Below, piece by piece: positions 51,127 to 62,200 of a DNA stretch of 64,000 nt. Below the pieces are notes generated by a model. That model saw only the letters and a list, made by a program, of their open reading frames with translations, was not told where the DNA came from and made no database searches. Made by a program: the position numbers and the translations under genes. This DNA comes from Zingiber officinale (Eukaryota; Streptophyta; Magnoliopsida; Zingiberales; Zingiberaceae): contig NW_024589882.1 of NCBI RefSeq assembly GCF_018446385.1, positions 1 to 64,000 of the forward strand, written 5' to 3'. How positions within the stretch are numbered: position 1 is the first letter of the stretch; each line of letters opens with the position of its first letter.

Positions 51127-52538
51127 TGATATGTTAGGATCTTTATGTTCTTGAATTTGGGATCGTTTCCAAGGTTTTTCTGAAGTAAAATTGCTGCTTA
51201 GGATCTCAGCGTCCTATCATAATCGATGTTTCTGAGTTTTGTGACCTTGTGCCCTATGATTACAGTAATTGGCTAGTTTGCATCAAGAAAATTCCCTGCT
51301 CTTGATAAGAAAGAAGACCATTAAATAGCTTCCTGATTGTGAATACTTCATTACTTGTAAATTAACCAGATATACACTTTTCAGTTGATCTGTTACAGTA
51401 AAAGCCAGTAATAGAAACTACTTAACCAGATATACACTTTTAGACCCCCATCTTCATGCACATGGCTAACTGTACTGATGATGCAACATAGAAACAGGTA
51501 ATTTGCTGCAGTTCCACTTAATTAACACTTTCACTGCATATCAACCCACCTTGTGTTTGCCTGCTTCATTGATTGCGTGGTGATGGTGAATTTTATAGCT
51601 TTTGCTCCTTATTGTATTATGTCTATTAGCCATGTGTATACAAAGGGCACAGTTGCATTCTTGCTTATGAGATTTGGAAGATGGCATCAGAGGTAGTACA
51701 ATAAATAGTATATCTCTTCATTTGCTTGTTAACTATGAACATTTTCTTTGTTCTTCTATGCTTCCTTCACTGTTATATTCGTTATCTTCCACAGCAGCCT
51801 TTAAAAACTCAGTATTCTATTTTATTTGATACATGTACACATTTGTTTTAGTTATTTGACATATGGTGGATTTATGTGTTTTTACAGTTTACAAATCTCA
51901 AGTACTCCAGAGTTGAAATTGATGAAGTGCGGTTCGAGTGGGCTGAATGCATGCTAGATTACATTTGAGACAGTTGTACCTTGATGTGTTAAAAGAATGT
52001 TATACTTTGATTTTGATATCTATTAGCTAGCTTTTGATGTAAAAAGAATGTTTGGGTATTTTATGGATATTGTTGTAAGAAGATTATTTATATAATTTGT
52101 GAATATTTGTGTATTTTATGGATATTATTGAATGAAGAATATTGGTACAATTTGTGAATATTTGTGTATTTTTTTTTGTTATTGTCGGTTTTAAAATCAA
52201 ATCTGTGCTGTTAAAAAATATACATATTACATCGGTTTTCCACCGATGTAAAACCGGTGTTATAAACTAATATTACATCGGTCATTTACTGCTGCCAAAA
52301 CTGGTGTTATTAACATACAATATTACATCGGTTTTACACCGTTGATGAAACGGTGTCGTTAAGTGATACTACACCGGTTAATAACCGATTCGAAGACCGG
52401 TGTCGTTAAGTGATACTACACCGGTTTTAACCCGATGTCTAAAATGGCAGACTTTTAACATCGGCTTCATAGACATCGGTCGAAAATCAAATAGACACCG
52501 GTGGAAAACCGATGTCTATGAAGATTTTTGTTGTAGTG
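51127..52538 (+). repeat. CACTA2 right arm with remnant last transposon exon
   Basis: From about 51127 the sequence follows CACTA1 16780-15108 in reverse complement, except for the KS-like insert (about 16090-16745) found only in CACTA1. It contains the last exon of the transposon's second gene (about 51893-51968) and the palindromic subterminal repeats (52200-52530). 50755-51126, between the transporter and this arm, shows no recognised feature. Confidence 0.85.
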
Positions 52539-54470
52539 AGGTGTGTCTGGATCGGTCTGCAGACCGATCCAGGCACCTGGAAACGCTGGATGCTCTCTGT
52601 TCGGTGCTGGATCGGTCGGACGACCGATCAGATAGCATACAGTAGCATATTGTATGCCTCTGGATCGGTCGGCTGACCGATCCAGGATCCTGATACTGCA
52701 ACGGATCGGTCGGCAGACCGATCCAACTCTGATACGAAATCAGAGTTTCTGATTTCAGAACTTTCAGGCACTGGAACGTACCACAACTCACAGACATAGT
52801 TTCTAGATACATGAAAAACAATCTAACATTAACCTACATGCGTCCTAAACTGAACAAACTGAATAGTGCATAGTTTTACTGGATTAAAACATTTAACCAG
52901 CTAAGGATTTAAACCACAAACAAACTAACAACGTAAATACTGGAATTAAGCTGTTTCGACCCCTAGGATCTTTATTCCAAACCCCTTGCACACACACACC
53001 TCCATAGCATTGTCCTCCAGCCTCCGTTAGTCCACTTTTCTTTTACCTGTATCTGCAGTATAAGAAAAGTAGTACCTGTAAGCTAAAGAGCTTAGTAAGA
53101 AACCATCTACCTCACAAAAACATGCAACGATGCGAGTATGGTTTCAAAACATGCTATTTGAAAACTGAACTGAGCATGGCAACATGGCATGGCATACAAA
53201 CATGTACTGAACTGATCATGGCATACAAACAAGCTGAGCATAGCATACTGTATCTGAAACTAAGCATGAATACTGAACTGGTAATGCATATACATCTAAC
53301 TGGTCATGAACTCAAATCATGAAACTTAACTGAGATAATTAACTGAAACTGAAACTAAGTTAGTGTTTCCATCACTGATTACATATTTGGAAAACTATAT
53401 ATAATAATAGATGAAAATACTAAACATGCTGCTGGGGCCCTGGCAACTGTACTTACTGTGCGCGCATCCCTACGAGACCCGGGATTGCAAGTTCCGAATC
53501 CAGCAGGGTTACTAGGTTATCTGAACCTAGGGACGACTGTGGGAGTCCATCCCATGGATATCTGATCCAAGTACAGTGTCAACTGAATAAAAGTAAAATA
53601 CTGAATACTGTTTTATTTTACTTTGCTGTTCTAGGTTATCTGAACCTAGAGCTAGGTTATCTGAACCTAGAGGCTACTGTGGGAGCCTACCCAATGGATA
53701 TCTGATCCATAAAGCTGTAATAACTGATAAATAACTGAATAAAATGTTTCTAATATATTTGCATGCTGTTAGGACGCCTACTAGTGCATCCTTCTGAACT
53801 GGGCATTCTACCGAATGCTTGGTGTGCACTAAAAGCACACCCTAAAACTGAAAACTGTAAAATTACTGAACTAACGCCAAAACTAACAAGCGAGAGCAAT
53901 TATACTGCAGGTGAGGGGTTTCTTACCTCAATCGCAAGGTTTTCTTACGATTCTAACCGCTAGGTTTTCCGGAAAACTGCTCCGTTCGATGAACCGCTTA
54001 TGTCCTCGCGTTCCTCTCGCGGAGAAGAACCTTTTTCGTGTTGGAGTCGTCGCCGGAAGATGTTCCCTTGACCCTTAGTTTGGTGTGTGTCGTGCGTGAG
54101 GAAGAGGGGAAGAGGAGAGGTGCGGCGGTGGTGTTAGGTCTCGGTGGAAAAGATGTTGCCGAACCAAGTTCCCCAAATAACCCAATTCCAACTTAAGTTA
54201 ATTATTCATATCAAGTGGTTTAATGAACCCAACTCTAATATAAATATATTTGGTTCTCCTTTCTTTCAGCACGGCCCTGCTGGGTTCACCGATTACTAGC
54301 GTTATCCCTTACACCATAGGTCTCGGGTTCGATTCCCGCCTAAGCTATTTTGGGGTTCTAATTATTTTTGCTACTTCCGATACTCAGAAAATTCCGGAAA
54401 AATATCTAAAAATTCCAGAAAAATCATAAAATAATTCTAAAATAAATTCGGGAATTTTTCGGGCTTTACA
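52539..54470 (-). repeat. 3' LTR of the gypsy element, partial
   Basis: This aligns without visible gaps to 59752-61681. It includes four of the GATCGGTC-type palindromes (52548-52725), the CTAGGTTATCTGAACCTAG repeats (about 53512-53665) and a tRNA-like B-box stretch near 54320. Its outer edge is the CACTA2 terminus. Confidence 0.9.
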
Positions 54471-54505
54471 ATCCCCCATACCTTATAAAAAGTTCATCCC
54501 CGAAC

Positions 54506-57500
54506 TTAAAATAATTCTGGGTAATTCTGTCTCATGCTGGCCTCTGTCTCCCAAGTCGCCTCTGCTGCTGTGTGATTTTGCCAGCTGACTTTGACTAATA
54601 GTACTTGCTTGTTCCGTAATTTCTTTACTGCTCGGTCTATTATCTGAATAGGCCGACTGTCATAGCTGAGATCATCACGGACCTGTACCAACTGGGGCTC
54701 AATCACCTGGGTGGCGTCTGAAATATGCTTCTTCAGCATGGAGACATGAAATACGTTGTGGATAGCTGACATCTCCTGAGGTAGCTCTAGCTCATATGCT
54801 ACCTTGCCCACTCTCTTCGTGATAAGGTATGGTCCCACATATCTGGGAGCTAGCTTGCCCTTCTTCCCAAAACGCATGACTCCCTTCATGGGAGCTACTC
54901 TGAGGAAAACTGTATCCCCAACTGAAGACTCTAGGGGTCTGCGTCGTGTATCGGCATAGCTCTTCTGACGGCTCTGTGCTATCTCTATCCTCTGGCGAAT
55001 CTGCTGTATGGCTGCTGTGGTATCTGCTACTAGATCTGTCTGAAGCTCTAGTTCCTTCTGTTCACCACTCTCATACCAGCAAATTGGTGATCTGCACCTC
55101 CGCCCATAGAGTGCCTCATAAGGTGTCATGCCGATAGTGGCCTGATAACTGTTGTTGTATGTAAATTCTGCTAGACTCAGATATTTACACCAACTTCCCT
55201 TGAAATCTAGGGCACAAGCTCGGAGCATATCTTTGAGTACCTGATTTACTCGCTCCGTCTGACCATCGGTCTGAGGATGGAAGGCTGTGCTAAATTTTAA
55301 CTGGGTGCCCATAGCTGACTGCACACACTTCCAGAAGTGTGATGTAAATCTGCTGTCTCTGTCTGATATAATGGTTCGTGGGACTCCATGCAGCCTGACA
55401 ATCTCCTTGAGATACAACTGAGCTAGCTGCTCCATGGAATAGGATATTCTAATAGCTAAGAAGTGGGCTGATTTAGTCAACCTGTCGACTATTACCCAGA
55501 TGGCATCAAAACCATTCGTGGTTCTGGGTAATCCCACTATGAAGTCCATAGAGATATCCTCCCACTTCCATTCTGGAATCTGGATCGGCTGCAGAACTCC
55601 TCCTGGTCGCTGATGTTCTGCCTTAACCCTCTGACAGGTTAGACAGATGCTGACGTATCTGGCGATATCTCGCTTCATCCTAGGCCACCAAAATCGTTTC
55701 TTTAGATCCTGATACATTTTGGTGGAACCAGGATGCATCGCATAGGGAGTCCTGTGAGCCTCGTCTAGAATCTGTTTCCGTAGTTCCTCCTGATCTGGAA
55801 CACAAAGTCTGTCACCACAGTACACTACCCCACTGGCGGACACTCTGAACTCTCCATTTTCTGATTCTGCTAACCCTTGCTTGATTTTCTGGATTTCAGG
55901 ATCCTGCTCCTGAGCTGTCTGGATATCATCAAGCAAGGTAGATGCTAAGGACATAGTGGAAAGCTGTCCGACTATAAGCTCGAGACTAAAGGCTGTAATC
56001 TCCTTCCTTAGGGGTGGTGACATAGCTGCTAAAGATAATAAGGTAGCACTGGACTTCCTGCTGAGTGCGTCTGCTACCTTATTAGCTTTCCCTGGATGGT
56101 AGAGGATATCTATGTCATAATCCTTGACCAGCTCTAACCATCTGCGCTGTCGCATATTCAGATCCTTCTGAGTAAAGAAATACTTCAGACTTTGATGATC
56201 TGTATATACTCTGCACTGAGCTCCGTACAAATAATGTCTCCAAATCTTGAGAGTGAACACCACTGCTGCAAGCTCAAGGTCGTGAGTAGGATAGTTCCTC
56301 TCATAATCCTTGAGTTGTCTGGAGGCATAGGCGATCACCTTGCCCTGCTGCATCAGTACTGCTCCTAATCTCAATTTAGAGGCGTCACTGTAGATATCGA
56401 AGCTGTCTGTGTTTTCTGGTATAGCTAAAATAGGAGCACTGGTCAATCTCCGTTTCAGTTCGCTGAAGCTGTTCTCGCAGTCCTCTGTCCACTGAAATTT
56501 CTTGTTCTTCCTGGTGAGAGCTGTCAGTGGGGAGGCTATTCTGGAGAAGTCCTCTACGAACTTCCTGTAGTAGCCCGCTAATCCCAGAAAGCTTCTGATT
56601 TCACTGGCGTTCCTGGGTCTCTTCCAGTTACTTACTGCTTCTATTTTGTTGGGATCTACCATAACACCATCCTTGGAGATGATGTGACCTAGGAAGGCTA
56701 CCTGGTCCAGCCAAAATTCACATTTCGTGAATTTGGCGTACAGCTGGTTCTGCTGAAGGATCTGCAAAACTGTCTTCAGATGCTCTGCATGGTCCTCCTG
56801 AGTGCCTGAATAGATAAGAATGTCATCGATGAACACGATGACAAACTTGTCTAAGTATTCTCTGAATACTCTGTTCATGAGGTCCATGAAAGTAGCTGGA
56901 GCATTTGTCACGCCGAAAGGCATGACTACGAACTCGTAATGTCCGTATCTGGTCCTGAAAGCTGTTTTAGGTATATCACCTTTCTTGACTCTAACCTGGT
57001 GATATCCTGATCTGAGGTCAATTTTAGAGAACACTGTGGCTCCCTTTAGCTGGTCAAACAGGTCATCTATTCTGGGGAGAGGGTACCTGTTTTTAATTGT
57101 GACCTGGTTCAAGGCACGGTAGTCTATGCATAGACACATGCTTCCATCCTTCTTCTTCACGAACAACACAGGTGCTCCCCATGGTGAGTGACTAGGGCGT
57201 ATGAAACCCTTGTCAAGAAGCTCCTGTAATTGCTCCTGAAGTTCCTTCAGTTCTGCTGGAGACATGCGGTATGGTGCCTTGGAAATTGGATTTGTGCCGG
57301 GAATGAGCTCTATCTCAAATTCAATCTCCCTGTCTGGTGCTAAGCCTGGTAGCTCTTCAGGGAAAACTGCTGGGTAGTCACAAACGACTCGAACCTCTGA
57401 TAGCTGTTGGTTCTTGTCCTGGCTGGTGTTGACTACATTTGCTAAAAATCCCATGCATCCTGAATCCATTAACTGCTGTGCTTTCAGTGCTGAGAGAAAC

Positions 57501-59140
57501 TTCCTGGCTTTTCTCTTTGGTTTTCCTATGAACTCAAACTGTACTCCTGCTTCAGGTTGGAATATGACCTTCTGTTTACGGCACTCTATAGAAGCGTCGT
57601 ATCTGATCAGAAAATCCATTCCAAAGATGACATCGTAGTCCGTCATTTCTAGCACTATCAGATCACCAAAAAGTTCTCTGTCTGCTATAATGACTGGCAC
57701 TGCTCTGAGCCAGTGTGTAGATGCCATAATGTCTCCTGAGGGTAGTGTTGTCAGAAACTGACTATTGAGTACCTCTGGAGGTGTTGCTAATTTCTCGGCA
57801 AATGCCCTGGATACATAAGAGTGGGTTGCCCCAGTATCGAATAAGACAATTGCATTATGCTGTAAAATATTGATCTGACCTGTGACAACTGTCGAGGCAT
57901 TTGCTACGTCCTCTCTGGTCAGTGAGAAAATCCTGGCATTTGTGTTAGCTGTGGGGGCTTCTAATCTGCCCTGACTGATCTGTGGACCATCTAAGGCAGC
58001 ATACATCTGGTGTAGCTGCGCTGGCTGAGCTCCATACTGTATCGGCTGAGGCTGAGGAAGACTGTTCTTGTTCGGGCACTGCTTAGCCATGTGCCCTTCC
58101 TGTCCACATTCAAAACAACCTCGCGTACCCTTGCGGCAAACTCCTGGATGATGTTTCCCACAAGTAGTACATTTGGGATGTCTGGAATGTTTTCCAGCTG
58201 GTCCTCCTTTTGGGTCACTGCTTGCCTTGCGTTTCCCCTTCCAGTTGGAGCTATGTCCCTGTTGTTTCTGCTGAGTACCTGAGCTAGCTTGTCCCTTGGG
58301 CTCTGTGGAAACCTGCTTCTGCTGGGTGATATTGTGCTGATAGTGCTCGGTGATCAGAGCACTACTCACTAGCTCCTCTGTGGTTTGTGGCCTATGAACG
58401 CCACCAGCCACATTCATTGCGATCTCTGGTCTGAGCATCTTCAGCATCAAGCGTACTCGTTCCTTCTCTGAGCTGACTAGTTCTGGACACAGACGGGCCA
58501 ACCTGTTGAATTTCTTCACGACCTCCTGAACTGATAGGTTGCCCTGACGAAATTCTGTAAACTCGTCATAGTGTCGGTTCGTGACCTGCATGTGAAAGAA
58601 TTCCTCGAAGAATTCTTTCTCGAAGTTGGCCCATGTCATCTGGTTTACTGGCCACTTCGATTTAATCCGCTCCCACCACATGCGTGCATCTCCTGTTAAA
58701 CAGAAGGAGGCACACTTCACCTTTTCGTGCTCTGGCCAGTCTAGAAGCTCCATCGTGCTTTCCAGTGTTTTAAACCATGCCTGAGCATCCCATGGTTCGC
58801 TGGTGCCTGAGAAGTTCTCGGGCTTAATTCTCTGCCACTGGATAAGGTAAGCTTCTCTCTTAGCCCCTGCTACTGGGGCCACTGGGACTGGTACTGCAGG
58901 CTGAGCTGGTACTACCTCTGTGATTACTGGAGTTACTGGAGTCGTGAGGTTCGTTACTGGAGTGACTGGGGGAGTAGTTTGCTGGTTAGCCTTTAAGGAG
59001 GCTATCTCCTGTTGCTGATCAGCTAACTGCTGTTGTAGCTGAGCCACTAGTGCTGTAAGGTCTGGGGGAGGCACTGAACTGCCTGCCTCATGCTGGGGCT
59101 CAGCCGCTGATGCTTTCTTAGCTGGACGTCCTCGTACCAT
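54506..59140 (-). CDS. gag-pol polyprotein of the gypsy element
   Basis: One open frame of 1544 residues starts [15 protein letters not shown]. Parts in order are gag with a retrotransposon gag domain (about 100-265), a CCHC zinc knuckle (about 342-355, CFECGQEGH), an aspartic protease (DTGATHS, about 435), reverse transcriptase (about 600-830, with [10 protein letters not shown] and FIDDILIYS), RNase H (about 900-1030), a zinc-binding and DDE integrase (about 1110-1400) and a C-terminal chromodomain-like block ([19 protein letters not shown]). A single gag-pol frame with a terminal chromodomain is typical of the Tekay/Del chromoviruses. The frame looks whole; no statement about activity can be made from sequence. 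Confidence 0.95.
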   Translation of the reverse strand: MVRGRPAKKASAAEPQHEAGSSVPPPDLTALVAQLQQQLADQQQEIASLKANQQTTPPVTPVTNLTTPVTPVITEVVPAQPAVPVPVAPVAGAKREAYLIQWQRIKPENFSGTSEPWDAQAWFKTLESTMELLDWPEHEKVKCASFCLTGDARMWWERIKSKWPVNQMTWANFEKEFFEEFFHMQVTNRHYDEFTEFRQGNLSVQEVVKKFNRLARLCPELVSSEKERVRLMLKMLRPEIAMNVAGGVHRPQTTEELVSSALITEHYQHNITQQKQVSTEPKGQASSGTQQKQQGHSSNWKGKRKASSDPKGGPAGKHSRHPKCTTCGKHHPGVCRKGTRGCFECGQEGHMAKQCPNKNSLPQPQPIQYGAQPAQLHQMYAALDGPQISQGRLEAPTANTNARIFSLTREDVANASTVVTGQINILQHNAIVLFDTGATHSYVSRAFAEKLATPPEVLNSQFLTTLPSGDIMASTHWLRAVPVIIADRELFGDLIVLEMTDYDVIFGMDFLIRYDASIECRKQKVIFQPEAGVQFEFIGKPKRKARKFLSALKAQQLMDSGCMGFLANVVNTSQDKNQQLSEVRVVCDYPAVFPEELPGLAPDREIEFEIELIPGTNPISKAPYRMSPAELKELQEQLQELLDKGFIRPSHSPWGAPVLFVKKKDGSMCLCIDYRALNQVTIKNRYPLPRIDDLFDQLKGATVFSKIDLRSGYHQVRVKKGDIPKTAFRTRYGHYEFVVMPFGVTNAPATFMDLMNRVFREYLDKFVIVFIDDILIYSGTQEDHAEHLKTVLQILQQNQLYAKFTKCEFWLDQVAFLGHIISKDGVMVDPNKIEAVSNWKRPRNASEIRSFLGLAGYYRKFVEDFSRIASPLTALTRKNKKFQWTEDCENSFSELKRRLTSAPILAIPENTDSFDIYSDASKLRLGAVLMQQGKVIAYASRQLKDYERNYPTHDLELAAVVFTLKIWRHYLYGAQCRVYTDHQSLKYFFTQKDLNMRQRRWLELVKDYDIDILYHPGKANKVADALSRKSSATLLSLAAMSPPLRKEITAFSLELIVGQLSTMSLASTLLDDIQTAQEQDPEIQKIKQGLAESENGEFRVSASGVVYCGDRLCVPDQEELRKQILDEAHRTPYAMHPGSTKMYQDLKKRFWWPRMKRDIARYVSICLTCQRVKAEHQRPGGVLQPIQIPEWKWEDISMDFIVGLPRTTNGFDAIWVIVDRLTKSAHFLAIRISYSMEQLAQLYLKEIVRLHGVPRTIISDRDSRFTSHFWKCVQSAMGTQLKFSTAFHPQTDGQTERVNQVLKDMLRACALDFKGSWCKYLSLAEFTYNNSYQATIGMTPYEALYGRRCRSPICWYESGEQKELELQTDLVADTTAAIQQIRQRIEIAQSRQKSYADTRRRPLESSVGDTVFLRVAPMKGVMRFGKKGKLAPRYVGPYLITKRVGKVAYELELPQEMSAIHNVFHVSMLKKHISDATQVIEPQLVQVRDDLSYDSRPIQIIDRAVKKLRNKQVLLVKVSWQNHTAAEATWETEASMRQNYPELF

Positions 59141-59373
59141 TTTCTAAATAGCAGAGAACACATATATATAACTAGGCTATCATGTTATAGTTAACTACTG
59201 GTAACATGTTAAATACTATCACTGTAAACATGAATTAATTAACTACCAACATGAGAGCAAACATGAAAGCACTTATCACTGATATGAAAGCTGAAAACAA
59301 AATTGAGTGAGAGATGTTCTTACTTGGAAGCTGTAGGCACAATGCTGATGTGTGTGTAGGAAGTAAGGAACTT

Positions 59374-59385
59374 GCTCTGATACCA
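59374..59385 (-). promoter_or_regulatory. primer-binding site (initiator tRNA-Met)
   Basis: On the minus strand this reads TGGTATCAGAGC, the complement of the initiator tRNA-Met 3' end. It lies 3 bp inside the 5' LTR. The copia copies in this window use the same site. Confidence 0.9.
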
Positions 59386-59388
59386 CTC

Positions 59389-61681
59389 TGTAAAGACCCA
59401 ACTCCTGGGAACAACACAGGTGCTCCCCATGGTGAGCCGGATCGCTACATTAACTACTGAAGCTACTGTGCGGAAAACTGGGTAAAATAAAATTTCACTA
59501 ACTGACTCGGTTAATCTGACAACTGATACACCTATGCTGTTATAAGGAAGGATTCAAGACCCTTTCCGGTTGGTGTACATGTGCTAAGGAGGATACTTGA
59601 TCTCCCATCTGAGCTAGGAACTCAGAACTAACTTCCCAGCTAGCTGCTGATCGATCCACGGATCGATCAAACTTGCTACGATTCTGTGCCCTGCTGGATC
59701 GGTCTGCGGACCGAACCAGCAAAGGCTGGATTGGTCGGCAGACCGATCCAGGTGTGTCTGGATCGGTCTGCAGACCGATCCAGGCACCTGGAAATGCTGG
59801 ATGCTCTCTGTTCGGTGCTGGATCGGTCGGACGACCGATCAGATAGCATACAGTAGCATACTGTATGCCTCTGGATCGGTCGGCTGACCGATCCAGGATC
59901 CTGATACTGCAACGGATCGGTCGGCAGACCGATCCAACTCTGATACGAAATCAGAGTTTCTGATTTCAGAACTTTCAGGCACTGGAACGTACCACAACTC
60001 ACAGACATAGTTTCTAGATACATGAAAAACAATCTAACATTAACCTACATGCGTCCTAAACTGAACAAACTGAATAGTGCATAGTTTTACTGGATTAAAA
60101 CATTTAACCAGCTAAGGATTTAAACCACAAACAAACTAACAACGTAAATACTGGAATTAAGCTGTTTCGACCCCTAGGATCTTTATTCCAAACCCCTTGC
60201 ACACACACACCTCCATAGCATTGTCCTCCAGCCTCCGTTAGTCCACTTTTCTTTTACCTGTATCTGCAGTATAAGAAAAGTAGTACCTGTAAGCTAAAGA
60301 GCTTAGTAAGAAACCATCTACCTCACAAAAACATGCAACGATGCGAGTATGGTTTCAAAACATGCTATTTGAAAACTAAACTGAGCATGGCAACATGGCA
60401 TGGCATACAAACATGTACTGAACTGATCATGGCATACAAACAAGCTGAGCATAGCATACTGTATCTGAAACTAAGCATACATACTGAACTGGTCATGCAT
60501 ATACATCTAACTGGTCATGAACTCAAATCATGAAACTTAATTGAGATAATCAACTGAAACTGAAACTAAGTTAGTGTTTCCATCACTGATTACATATTTG
60601 GAAAACTATATATAATAATAGATGAAAATACTAAACATGCTGCTGGGGCCCTAACAACTGTACTTACTGTGCGCGCATCCCTACGAGACCCGGGATTGCA
60701 AGTTCCGAATCCAGCAGGGTTACTAGGTTATCTGAACTTAGGGACGACTGTGGGAGTCCAGCCCATGGATATCTGATCCAAGTACAGTGCCAACTGAATA
60801 AAAGTAAAATACTGAATACTGTTTTATTTTACTTTGCTGTTCTAGGTTATCTGAACCTAGAGCTAGGTTATCTGAACCTAGAGGCTACTGTGGGAGCCTA
60901 CCCAATGGATATCTGATCCATAAAGCTGTAATAACTGATAAATAACTGAATAAAATGTTTCTAATATATTTACATGCTGTTAGGACGCCTACTAGTGCAT
61001 CCTTCTGAACTGGGCATTCTACCGAATGCTTGGTGTGCACTAAAAGCACACCCTAAAACTGAAAACTGTAAAATTACTGAACTAACGCCAAAACTAACAA
61101 GCAAGAGCAATCATACTGCAGGTGAGGGGTTTCTTACCTCAATCGCAAGGTTTTCTTACGATTCTAACCGCTAGGTTTTCCGGAAAACTGCTCCGTTCGA
61201 CGAACCGCTAATGTCCTCGCGTTCCTCTCGCGGAGAAGAACCTTTTTCGTGTTGGAGTCGTCGCCGGAAGATGTTCCCTTGACCCCTAGTTTGGTGTGTG
61301 CCGTGCGTGAGGAAGAGGGGAAGAGGAGAGGTGCGGCGGTGGTGTTAGGTCTCGGTGGAAAAGATGTTGCCGAACCAAGTTCCCCAAATAACCCAATTCC
61401 AACTTAAGTTAATTATTCATATCAAGTGGTTTAATGAACCCAACTCTAATATAAATATATTTGGTTCTCCTTTCTTTCAGCACGGCCCTGCTGGGTTCAC
61501 CGGTTACTAGCGTTATCCCTTACACCATAGGTCTCGGGTTCGATTCCCGCCTAAGCTATTTTGGGGTTCTAATTATTTTTGCTACTTCCGCTACTCGGAA
61601 AATTCCGGAAAAATATCTAAAAATTCCATAAAAATCATAGAATAATTCTAAAACAAATTCGGGAATTTTTCGGGCTTTACA
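59389..61681 (-). repeat. 5' LTR of the gypsy element, complete
   Basis: The LTR is 2293 bp, TG...CA bounded. It contains the array of seven palindromes (59648-59936), the AGGTTATCTGAACCT repeats (60722-60885), a B-box-like GGTTCGATTCCC near 61540, and a 28-nt exact match (59409-59436) to the element's own pol region (57161-57188). Confidence 0.92.
59648..59936. repeat. cluster of seven GATCGGTC-type palindromes in LTR
   Basis: Hairpin-forming motifs of the form GGATCGGTC-N3/5-GACCGATCC lie at about 59648-59669, 59694-59720, 59727-59750, 59759-59782, 59819-59842, 59871-59896 and 59913-59936. The one at 59759-59782 is a perfect 24-bp palindrome centred on CTGCAG. The first is a variant built on GATCGATCC. 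Four reappear in the other LTR at 52548-52725. They lie in the 3' third of the LTR in its own sense, so they would be in the R/U5 side of a transcript. Confidence 0.95.
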
Positions 61682-62200
61682 CCTTCTATAATCAACAACA
61701 CACACTATAAGTGATATCATTTCCCAACTTATCAGGCTTATTGATTTATCGAACTAAATCTCACCCATTGATAAATTAAAGAAATAAATATCAAATATAT
61801 GTGCTTGTTATTATATTAGGATTAAGAGCACACACTTCCATAATAACTGAGGTCTTTGTTCCTTCATAAAGTCAGTATAAAAGGAACGACCTCAAATGGT
61901 CCTACTCAATACACTCTAAGTGTACTAGTGTAATTATATAGTTAAGATAAACTAATACCTAATTACACTACGACCTTCCAATGGTTTTTTCCTTTCCATC
62001 TTGATCGTGAGCTACTGTTTATAATTTATAAGGAACCGATAACATGATCTTCTGTGTGTGACACCACACACCATGTTATCTACAATATAAATTAATTGAG
62101 CATCTACATCTATCATAAATGTAGACATTTGACCAATGTGATTCTTATTTCTAGATAAATGTTTATACCAAAAGCTAGGCTTTTAGTATACACTCTAACA
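61682..62200 (-). repeat. copia-type LTR E, right part
   Basis: This is minus-oriented LTR sequence matching LTR C from about 26967 to its end and ending CACTCTAACA, the TGTTAGAG subtype of element A. It begins directly at the gypsy LTR border. No target duplication is seen between 43545 and 62201. Confidence 0.8.

Larger units (their letters stand above)
44473..52538 (+). mobile_element. Pack-CACTA element CACTA2 carrying five host gene fragments
   Basis: This is an 8.07-kb element from CACTACAACAAAATCGCTC to TTTTTGTTGTAGTG. Its ends match CACTA1 in inverted orientation: 44473-44700 matches the CACTA1 right end, and 51127-52538 matches CACTA1 15108 to about 16780. The transposase genes are gone except the last exon of the second gene (about 51893-51968, FEWAECMLDYI). 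The inside (about 44720-51120) holds host fragments, all on the plus strand, which is the transposon's own coding direction: AP2/ERF, ribosomal P2, a sterol-reductase-like exon, TPX2-like exons and NIPA. The 3-bp flanks (CTT left, AGG right) do not match. It could move only with transposase supplied by a relative such as CACTA1. Confidence 0.9.
52539..61681 (-). mobile_element. Ty3/gypsy chromovirus (Tekay/Del-like), young
   Basis: This is a minus-strand LTR element. The 5' LTR is 59389-61681 (TGTAAAG...ACA in its own sense). The primer-binding site is complementary to initiator tRNA-Met (59374-59385). One gag-pol frame spans 59140-54506, with a polypurine tract at 54471-54482 and a 3' LTR at 52539-54470 that is incomplete at its far end, where CACTA2 abuts. 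The LTRs differ at about 26 of roughly 1930 aligned bases by eye (about 1.3 percent). At 1.3e-8 substitutions per site per year, an assumed rate, that is about half a million years. The coding part looks whole. The far LTR edge and one target duplication cannot be seen. Confidence 0.93.

Noticed and set aside
15108-52538. CRISPR-like arrays from the repeated ACATCGGT / ACCGATGT motifs
   Set aside because: Spacing is irregular and motifs alternate in orientation; these are CACTA subterminal repeats in a plant genome.
52400-52821. Frames rich in Asp-Arg-Ser repeats (also 59540-60032)
   Set aside because: The peptide repeats are a side effect of the GATCGGTC palindromes in the LTR; no gene is indicated.
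53122-53963. 66-residue frames, repeated at 60333-61174
   Set aside because: They are identical pairs because they lie in the two LTRs of one element; no coding signature.
54290-54350. Functional tRNA gene
   Set aside because: Only the T-arm/B-box half looks tRNA-like; no acceptor stem or anticodon arm can be paired, and it lies within an LTR.
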